Part shown: positions 57,169 to 64,000 of the stretch, one piece after another | Layout: each line of letters opens with the position of its first letter | How positions within the stretch are numbered: the stretch's first letter is position 1 | Assembly (NCBI GenBank): GCA_030278955.1 | Contig: JAOANR010000010.1 | Location: 17,824,444 to 17,888,443 of the forward strand | Source: Hygrophila difformis | Lineage: Eukaryota > Streptophyta > Magnoliopsida > Lamiales > Acanthaceae | Reading direction: 5' to 3' | Length of the DNA: 64,000 nt | Translations under genes and position numbers: made by a program | Notes under the pieces: generated by a model | Told to the model about the DNA's origin: nothing | What the model saw: only the letters and a program-made list of their open reading frames with translations | The model's database searches: none

Positions 57169-57470
57169 TAATATTTTTTAGGTGAGCGACTTTGTCTTCC
57201 TTATATTTTACTCCCTCTGTTCCAGCTATCTTGTCTTGTCTGATCTTTTAATACTATCCAATTTGCAAAATCTATTATAAAGGATTACTATCTCTTTTTG
57301 AGAAACACCACCACCAATAAAAAATCAAACTAATAACATACATCCCCAAATATCAAATAAGGAAATCAAAAGGGCCACTTACATTGATGATTATAGTGTT
57401 CTTGAAACTTCTTCAAGAATGTGAGGCCTGAAAATTAATGAAAAATAATTTCAATGAAAAATAATTTCAC

Positions 57471-57770
57471 CTGCAGCTGCTGCATATTGCTGTTGGACAC
57501 CAGCAGATGTTTTCTTTGGTACTGCTGCATTAATTTTCATGGTCTGGTAGAGCAATAGACGCCATTCATCTCAACCATTGTCTGGTTCCTTTCCATCTCA
57601 TCTACAAACCTAACAAACCCATATCCCTTCGAGCGCCATGTGTTAGGATATATCACAACCTTTGCTCCTCTAACTGATTGGTAGTTGACTCGGAAAGTCT
57701 CCTGCAACAGATAATCTGTAACATCTGGTGCTAAATCGCCCACAAAAATGGAGTGTTCAAGCATAGAAAT
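57471..57770 (-). pseudogene. RBP45/47-type RNA-binding protein, RRM2 fragment
   Basis: Minus strand from about 57770: LEHSIFVGDLAPDVTDYLLQ, then ETFRVNYQSVRGAKVVIYPN, RSKGYGFVRFVDEMERNQT, EMNGVYCSTRP; RNP2 is IFVGDL and RNP1 is KGYGFVRF. This is the second RRM of plant oligouridylate/poly(A)-binding RBP45 proteins. One base is missing at CCATGAAA (57541-57543 region), so the frame breaks to MKINAAVPKKTSAGVQQQYA, followed by a GT donor at 57470. RNP-adjacent substitutions (TGRSKG to TWRSKG) also suggest decay. Confidence 0.85.
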
Positions 57771-58258
57771 GTGGGTAGTTAAATTTCTATGTACACATTT
57801 TGAAAAACTGTTGCAGAGGTTGATCCTTCCCAATTCCGCACACTAATCGTCCCAATATGATAAGCATATAACACAAAATTCTACAACGAAGTTTCCTAAC
57901 CAGCTATTTTTCATCATGGTTTTTCCATCTTTTTTTCTCTATATGAAGGTTATGACAAACAAAAAGTTCATTCCGGCTTACTTGGTCATGAACAAAAGGA
58001 TTGGCAGATACTCTCAACAGAGAGTTAGGTACAGGCTCTTTTTGCCAACTATTGCTCTGTGGGCAGACTCCTCTCAAACCATTCTACAGGAATAGAGAAA
58101 TAGTGACTACAACAACACAGAATCAGTTCAAAGAAATCAATAGCAGCCGAGGAAACACACGGATTCAAGATCGTAATCCAACTTTAAGAGAGATATCGAT
58201 ACTTTGCTTTTACATATCATGAAAATAAAGTCCAACTGGCAGTTTCAATTCAGATCAC

Positions 58259-58372
58259 CTTGTCAGGAGCATTGATATCCACACTGTGCTTTAAGAAAGA
58301 AGTCATGAGGTAGAATTCCCCAGCAGCGATAAGGCTATGCAGAGAATGCCAATTCGTCCCTGGTATTCAAAC
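58259..58372 (-). pseudogene. Ankyrin-repeat protein exon fragment
   Basis: Minus strand: [33 protein letters not shown], then a GT donor at 58258. WHxLHxLIAxGEFYL...DINAxDK is an ankyrin repeat pattern as in the plant AKR-type chloroplast protein. Only one repeat is present. Confidence 0.6.
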
Positions 58373-59267
58373 TACAATTGAGCACAAACAAATAGAACCA
58401 GCAAAGGACATTAAGTGCATCAATAGGAAGTATAGTCCATTGAATACATTTGATTAAAAATAAAACCAAGGCATGTTAAAGGCATGTATTCAATAAAGGC
58501 ATGTGTAAGGCACGAGGGCAAGTAGAACATTAAAAAGTTCAATTGAATACATACCAACACTGTTCTGAACAGAATAAATAAGGCATATCAAATGGAAAAA
58601 AACTGTAAACAGAAGAGGAACAAGTAATGATTCCTGAACAAAAGTAGCCACAATAAAATGTGTGATAAAATATACCCAAAAATAAGAATCGAAAAAGAGA
58701 AAACACTTCTGGCATCAATGTCCATGTCATAATGCACACACAGTTATTGATTCCAATATACAAACAAACATTATGTAAGGGACAAGAAAAGAAAGTTCCA
58801 AGTTCATTTGAGCTTGAATGCAGCAAAATCCATAGTCATACATCATCAATATGACTTACATTGAAAAACGAAAGGAACATAATTACTAACCCCAACAAAA
58901 CAAAGATCATCTGTAAATTCTCTCAAAAGGGGAAAGAGTTCCAAATAAAAATAAATTGAGTGTAACACGGATAATTATAAATCATCTGCACAATCTTGTC
59001 AATTCTTAATGCATAACCTCATTAACAAAAGCACTTACTTCTTCATAAGTTTCGCCTTTTATCTCTCAAAAGCACCAAAAAAGCACAAATCAAAGCTTCA
59101 CCAGCACCATCCAACAGAAAATTAAGAGAGGCCTAAGTTTCCGCTTCTGATGGATCTTTCCTGCTAATCAAATCCTCAAGCAACTACACCTCACCCAAAA
59201 ACCAATAAAAACAGTCAAAGCTCCATTCAAACCCAAACCCCTCAAGAAAAAAAGATAAACGCGACAT
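58373..59267 (-). other. Intron-like spacer in Helitron 2
   Basis: AT-rich, no coding motif found on either strand. Confidence 0.4.
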
Positions 59268-59957
59268 ATTTCATCTTCGGTGGATTCAAAATGGTTTTCG
59301 GCTTTAGAGAGAATGTGCACCTTCTGGAAGAAGTTTGCGGGCACCAGTGGACAAGTCCTGAAGAGTCAAAACCATGGCATGGGGCAATGGTTTCGTCAGC
59401 TGCTCGAATAAAGGAACTATAACTCCCATACTAATGTTTATCAACCGCTTGAGAGCGAGACGCTGGAGATAGTGATGGAAAAACGCTCATGTCATGTTCA
59501 TGCCAAAGGCAACAAAATAGTTATTTATGGTGATGGTTCAAAATCTTGCCACAAAATGGATTGCTTGCAGCATCTTTATCATCGACTGGGGGAAGCTCTC
59601 TCAACAAGATTGAATCGACACTTGCCAGATCCTGCATTTATATCAATTATGTTATGAAAATTACGATTTAGAAAATTGAAATTCCATATCCAGCAGGATT
59701 GAAGGATTTTCAGTTCTTACCTTGAATGGCATTCCAACAAGTTTTGCCGCTAAATACTTGTATAGAAGCTCAGGTGCCTATTTAAAACAACATTAAGCAG
59801 ATGATTATCATAAGTTAAAACAAGAAGCACAGGAAGGAATGAAAACATTTCTTTATACAAACATCAAAACACGACACACCTTCAATTGATTCAAAGAAAC
59901 AGACATCAGAGCAGAGCCATCACGATGAAGTACACCTCGGTAATCAACCTCTTCGCC
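59268..59957 (-). pseudogene. Unrecognised captured gene fragment
   Basis: Exon-like pieces on the minus strand: 59957-59880 (GEEVDYRGVLHRDGSALMSV, SLNQLK), 59777-59721 (APELLYKYLAAKLVGMPFK), 59631 to about 59525 (DLASVDSILLRELPPVDDKD, NPFCGKIL) and about 59478-59327 (LALKRLINISMGVIVPLFEQ, PLPHAMVLTLQDLSTGARKL). Borders are AG/GT and phases agree for the first three. Family not recognised. The third piece runs into a stop after HHHK without a donor. Confidence 0.45.
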
Positions 59958-60409
59958 CTGTATCAGTAACAATTAACCAGTATTAGCACAAAAGCTCCAA
60001 AATAAAATAGAAAAACATATCAAATACAATATTAAATTGAAATCTGATCTCCTTTTGAATCGGAATATAATTAATATTAATTTATTGTTTATGGAATTTA
60101 TTTATTTATTACCTATAAAATAATATTGTTGGGCCTCATTGCCTCAGGGAGAGGAGTAGTATTTACGCTGTTAATTGACAGAAGTAGTATTTACATTATT
60201 TATTTAATCATTAGTAATTTGTTTTTTAGTAGGAAATATCAATATGAAAGCGTACAAATACAATTAAAAGGCAGCCCTTTGCCCTTTGTGCATTCCCTCA
60301 CCTGGTGCCCCAGTCTAAAGGATCAGCATCCATGTGTAAAATGACTCCCCTCCTATCTCAATTGCTTGCAGTAAGTCTAAGATCATAAACATATGAATAC
60401 ATGGGAAAA

Positions 60410-61003
60410 CTATTTCTTCTTCTTGCCTGCACCAGCCCTGGCCTTTACCTTTTTGTTAGCAGATTCCTTCTCGGTCGTTTCCTGTTTTTAAGTTGTGCAT
60501 AATTTCACAAGTCACAACCATCTATGATAAGTACATATTATACAACTATGACAATTAAAATATCAAAAACCAAGCAGCACAGATAAGTAGATGTAACAAC
60601 TCTTACATTGTTTGCCATCAGAAATGAAAAATGCAGTCTACAAACATAGGTTTGAAGAATAGCATACCTGTCGCTTGGCAGGAATTGTTGTGTTAGCAAC
60701 TGGTTTGAAGAATGATTCTAACCCGTTCACAGAAACCAATGAGAAAACGGTACTTATCAAGGAAAATATTGATTTAAATCTACTCAACAAATCCATAGCT
60801 GCCCTGTGAAGATTTGTTCTTGGCTGCCTTAATCTTTTCTATTGCCTAAACATGTCAGAGCAGCAATTAGGCAACAGTGTGATTCTCTCTTCATGTCATC
60901 ACACAGAATGGAGGAAAAAGGGAATAAGAGAAAAGTGTCAACATACCTTACTTATTCTCTCACTGCTGAACACATTTTCATTCACCCAAAAGTTTATCAG
61001 CCC
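60410..61003 (-). pseudogene. FEN1: Flap endonuclease 1, C-terminal exons
   Basis: Minus strand exons: 61003-60947 (GLINFWVNENVFSSERISK), 60845 to about 60803 (AIEKIKAAKNKSSQG), about 60722-60668 (LESFFKPVANTTIPAKRQ) and 60481-60410 (ETTEKESANKKVKARAGAGK, KKK stop). ESFFKP is the PCNA-interaction region and the Lys-rich tail is the nuclear-targeting C-terminus of FEN1. The nuclease core is not present. Borders look mostly intact; the catalytic part was never captured or lies outside. Confidence 0.9.
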
Positions 61004-61284
61004 CTGAAGCAGAACAAATAAAAGAAAAAACCATAATCCGTCATCAACCATTGTGATGCCAACAAGGACATAGCCAAAAACAATCTAGAGAATTTGTTTC
61101 CTAATTATAAGATAAAATTATTGTACGGATAGAGTAATAATGATTTAATATCAAATAAATGATTTGTTTTCAATCATATGTTTCCAATTTCAATACTAAC
61201 TACTTGTCAATAAATTAGCTTATCAACACTTAAGGTACATACATTTGCTACTCGACTGCTTTCTTGGGAAAAGGCAGCAACAGA

Positions 61285-61424
61285 ACATATCTCTGATCAA
61301 CGTGTCTGCAAGACCCTGTAGCCCAATTCCTATAGGCCTGTGACGCATATTTAGACCTTTCTGCAGTTTCAACAGGGTAGTAGTTAACATCAATAATCTT
61401 GTTAAAATTTCTAGCAACAATTGC
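61285..61424 (-). pseudogene. RNR1: Ribonucleotide reductase large subunit fragment
   Basis: Minus strand exon from 61424: AIVARNFNKIIDVNYYPVET, then in a second frame NMRHRPIGIGLQGLADTLI. This is a highly conserved part of the class I large subunit that reduces NDPs. One extra base in TCTAAATATGCG shifts the frame between the two parts (about 61350). The active-site exons are absent. Confidence 0.9.
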
Positions 61425-61895
61425 CTTGAGGTGACAAACAGCAGGCGACAAACAACTGCCTATAGGCCTGCCACCATCAAAGAAAGGGCAGTTTTGAGGA
61501 AAATTTATAATTGAGTTGTGCATTAAATTTCTAGCGGGCTCCAGTAAATAAAAAATTGTGATTGAATTGTTCATTAAATTGACGTATATATGCAGATTAA
61601 GCACAGGGTACACATGTAAGTAATGACACCAAAACAAAATCGTTACATGGAGATATCACCTTGACATCAGGAGGAATTATTTAAGTCTTTGAAGAAACCT
61701 TTTCCAAGCCAGCATGTTCCAAGAGCTATTCTCTTTTCTTGTCACCAGTGATCTGAATTAGCAGGGCATAATTCATGCAGATAGTGAAGTAAACAAGAGC
61801 TAAATTGGCAATAGCATTTTAGGGGGAAAAAAACCAAGCAAGGTGTAGTAAACTGTCTTCCACTTTAATAATAGTTTGTTTTGCTGTAATTTTAC
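61425..61895 (-). other. Intron-like spacer in Helitron 2
   Basis: No motif recognised between the RNR1 and SEC23 pieces; minus-strand ORF 61637-61248 here only extends the RNR1 exon upstream without family similarity. Confidence 0.4.
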
Positions 61896-61973
61896 CTCAG
61901 TCTCCATTTTATAAGAAGCTAATCTAGCCATTACTACAGCAGCAACTTCTTGATCAAATCCATGAACTAAATC
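61896..61973 (-). pseudogene. SEC23: SEC23-like COPII coat exon
   Basis: Minus strand exon with AG and GT borders: DLVHGFDQEVAAVVMARLAS, YKMETE. GFDQEAAAVVMAR is a signature of SEC23, the GTPase-activating COPII coat protein. A single 78-base exon only. Confidence 0.75.
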
Positions 61974-63132
61974 CTGCATGCACAAACAAATAAGGAATGG
62001 AATTACAGCTATGACGGAACCTGGAGTGATAAAACGAAAAACCAGGGAAGAAAACAAAAGCAAAAAGTATGACTTTCAAATGGTAACTATGATAAAAATG
62101 AGAAACTTCAAATATCAGTTCAAAAAACAAATAAAAAGCCCAACTACTGGGATCTTAAGCATAATATTATCTCAAGGGTCAAAGGTATCCAAATCATAAT
62201 AACTAAACTTTCAAGTTTCAAGAATTACCAGTCCAGCTATACAAAATGAAGGATGTTCAAGATCTCTTGGGTCATTGTGCCTTTGATAGTGAGGGTAGCT
62301 CCATAGATTACCATCACAATGTTTGTCAATGTTCAAGCGGCATTTGGACCTTCACAGAAAATGTCCACAACTTTCAACACAGAAGAGATGTAATAATCAA
62401 TCAAACTATCAAATATGAAAAGAAAAGGAGAACCTTTATTGAACCCCTTTCTTAAGGGTAAAATAGTTGTCTACATTTTACAAATTATCCTAAAGTGACT
62501 TCGCAAATCACAAGTTTAAGTTGAAGTGAACATGTGTTGTTTACTTAGAATAGAAAATGCTTTAAGCAATGTTGAGCAGCATAAAATAATTATTCGACAG
62601 AAGTAGAGGACTTAAAAAACTTTCCAAAAGTTAAAAAAAAATGTTCAAAATGACATTGTCAAAAGAGTTCACAGATTTTAGAATTAATACATGCGATTAG
62701 CTATATCATTCTGAGAAGTTGGATTCCATGCTTCACTTAATACGATAAGGCGAAAACCTAATAATCACAAACAAATTTGAGAATGTACATACGAATTAAT
62801 CTTAAATCTAAGCAAATTAAATAAACATATAGAATTGTTTTTGCATATAAAAACTGGTAAATGTGCTATATAAATTTATTGGTTGCTTCACATCACGATA
62901 TTGTCCCCACCTTGAGTTCTTAAACCATGCAAAAACAACTAATTTGGCAAATATCAAAGCAATACTTGACAATGTAAACATCAATAGGACCCATTGTGCT
63001 TCTGAGTATAATTATGTATCTCCTCAGGGGATAGTCAACAACCTATTCAGAAAACCGAAATTATTTAAGCATTGAAAAGCAACTCGTGACACACCTAATG
63101 GCAGCCCAATATCTTGGTTATTTATGCATCTC
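61974..63132 (-). other. Spacer in Helitron 2 with one unassigned exon-like block
   Basis: About 62345-62232 on the minus strand reads DKHCDGNLWSYPHYQRHNDP, RDLEHPSFCIAGL followed by a GT donor; source unknown. Otherwise AT-rich without coding signal. Confidence 0.35.
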
Positions 63133-63613
63133 AACAGGATCTGGAACTTCAAGGGTGATCCCATCTGGAGCTTTGATACGGAAAGTTCCTTTTTTTTTTC
63201 TTTTTTTCTTTCGCAAATATTGTCATGTGTAATTACCACACGGACAAGAAAACAACCTGGAAGCAGAGCAAACTTTTAATATCATCTTCAGTTACAAAAA
63301 GCCATCTACGACAAGCAAAGTGATTCAGGGAAAACAGTGGTCAGGCCTCAGGAAATGCTTCAAATTTATTCATACAATTTAAGCAAGAAGATAGAAGGTT
63401 TACTTTTGGTTGTTTTCATCTTCACTCAAATCTCTAAACCTTCCCTGCATTTTGCATGTTAAGTGTTCATTAGTAAGATAGGATAAAAATATATATATAT
63501 ATCTAAGGAACTACTGACAACGACATATTTATTTACAGAACAATTCACTGTTAAGTACACACCTTATTTGTGCTCGTCCAATCTTTTTTCTTCCATAGAA
63601 AGACTTTCGATTT
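63133..63613 (-). pseudogene. E2F transcription factor fragment
   Basis: Minus strand exons: 63613-63563 (EIESLSMEEKRLDEH), 63444-63404 (RFRDLSEDENNQK), 63305-63257 (WLFVTEDDIKSLLCFQ) and 63189 to about 63133 (TFRIKAPDGITLEVPDP). These are the dimerisation coiled coil and start of the marked-box of plant E2F, which controls S-phase genes. Phases agree across the second and third exons. The DNA-binding winged helix and the remaining marked box are absent; a stop follows VEMHK. Confidence 0.85.
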
Positions 63614-64000
63614 CTGCATGCACATGAAAAACAGGAGAAAACAATATCAATGATGATTCAATTTGAACAAATTTCTGCATCAAGCAAAACAAAGAATAAA
63701 TAAGACCAGCATTTACAATTTTAGAGAAGAAAATTTAAAATAGACAAACTAAAATACTCATTACGCATAAACATGACTGCAATAGAAACTTTGGGTATGA
63801 TCAAACACAATGATGGCAATTAATTCTTATACCTAACCCAGAATAATGGGATGGAGTTATGTAGGAGATGATTATGTTTCTATTGTAAACCTGTAAAAGA
63901 GTGGCATTATTATCCACCTGACCATGTTTTGAAGGATCAATTCCCCTGGAAAATAATAACATAGCTCCTCATAAACAAGTATTATAGCACATATTCATTA
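63614..64000. other. Window end, no gene recognised
   Basis: AT-rich; would continue Helitron 2 toward its 5-prime end. No motif seen. Confidence 0.35.

Larger units (their letters stand above)
56846..64000 (-). mobile_element. Helitron 2: gene-capturing Helitron, 3-prime 7.2 kb
   Basis: Minus strand: 3-prime terminus CTAG at 56849-56846 before T, preceded by a hairpin with stem ATTGTGC/GCACAAT and loop ATC (56857-56873), the same core as Helitron 1. To its right, all on the minus strand, are pieces of E2F, SEC23, ribonucleotide reductase large subunit, FEN1, an unrecognised gene, an ankyrin-repeat protein and RBP45. Orientation matches the Helitron direction as in Helitron 1. The 5-prime TC end was not found and is probably beyond the window. 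Confidence 0.7.

Overview
The window is nuclear DNA of a flowering plant, most likely a eudicot. It is AT-rich, has intron-containing genes with GT-AG boundaries, plant-specific families (type I MADS box, PLATZ, GBF-type bZIP, plant MAP65) and a typical plant load of transposons: Copia, a long-LTR family, hAT, CACTA, Stowaway, SINE and Helitron. Species cannot be fixed from the sequence. Only one protein gene looks intact: a type I (M-alpha-like) MADS-box gene at 27.7-28.3 kb on the minus strand. Most of the rest is mobile DNA or broken gene copies.

Layout. 0-3.4 kb: 3-prime end of a Sirevirus-like Copia element (RNase H, broken third ORF, 3-prime LTR). 4.1-5.6 kb: PLATZ-like pseudogene (minus) cut by a 493-bp hAT element and capped by a CACTA end. 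6.4-11.9 kb: Copia element (minus) with both LTRs but with most of its reverse transcriptase/RNase H deleted. 13.9-20.0 kb: non-coding long-LTR retroelement with near-matching target duplications, upstream of or inside an unrecognised host gene whose last exons lie at 20.46-21.03 kb. 21.7-26.4 kb: an intact TE-like ORF (plus) and a related long-LTR element with a coiled-coil ORF (minus). 27.7-28.3 kb: the MADS gene. 30.4-33.2 kb: decayed 5-formyltetrahydrofolate cyclo-ligase gene. 34.0-35.2 kb: small Helitron.

The most striking content is two gene-capturing Helitrons. Helitron 1 (35657-47405, plus) has a 5-prime TC end, a 3-prime hairpin plus CTAG, an A/T insertion site, and carries exons with introns from at least nine unrelated genes, all in the same orientation (CRM-domain protein, PP2A scaffold subunit, ARIA-like armadillo protein, uridine-kinase-like protein, ARF1, GBF bZIP, MSH6, MAPKK, MAP65). 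Some are fused to each other inside single exons. Helitron 2 (56846 to beyond 64000, minus) ends in a hairpin with the same core and CTAG and carries E2F, SEC23, ribonucleotide reductase large subunit, FEN1, ankyrin-repeat and RBP45-like fragments plus an unrecognised gene, again all in one orientation. The pieces contain frameshifts and nonsense changes, so they are transduplicates rather than working genes.

Between the two Helitrons are a second PLATZ-like gene (49.3-49.95 kb), a palindromic duplication of a type I MADS-box 3-prime end (50.92-51.14 kb) that could fold into a long hairpin RNA matching the intact MADS gene over 19 nt, and a 1.8-kb foldback element built of three palindromic units inserted in a Stowaway MITE (52.4-54.2 kb).
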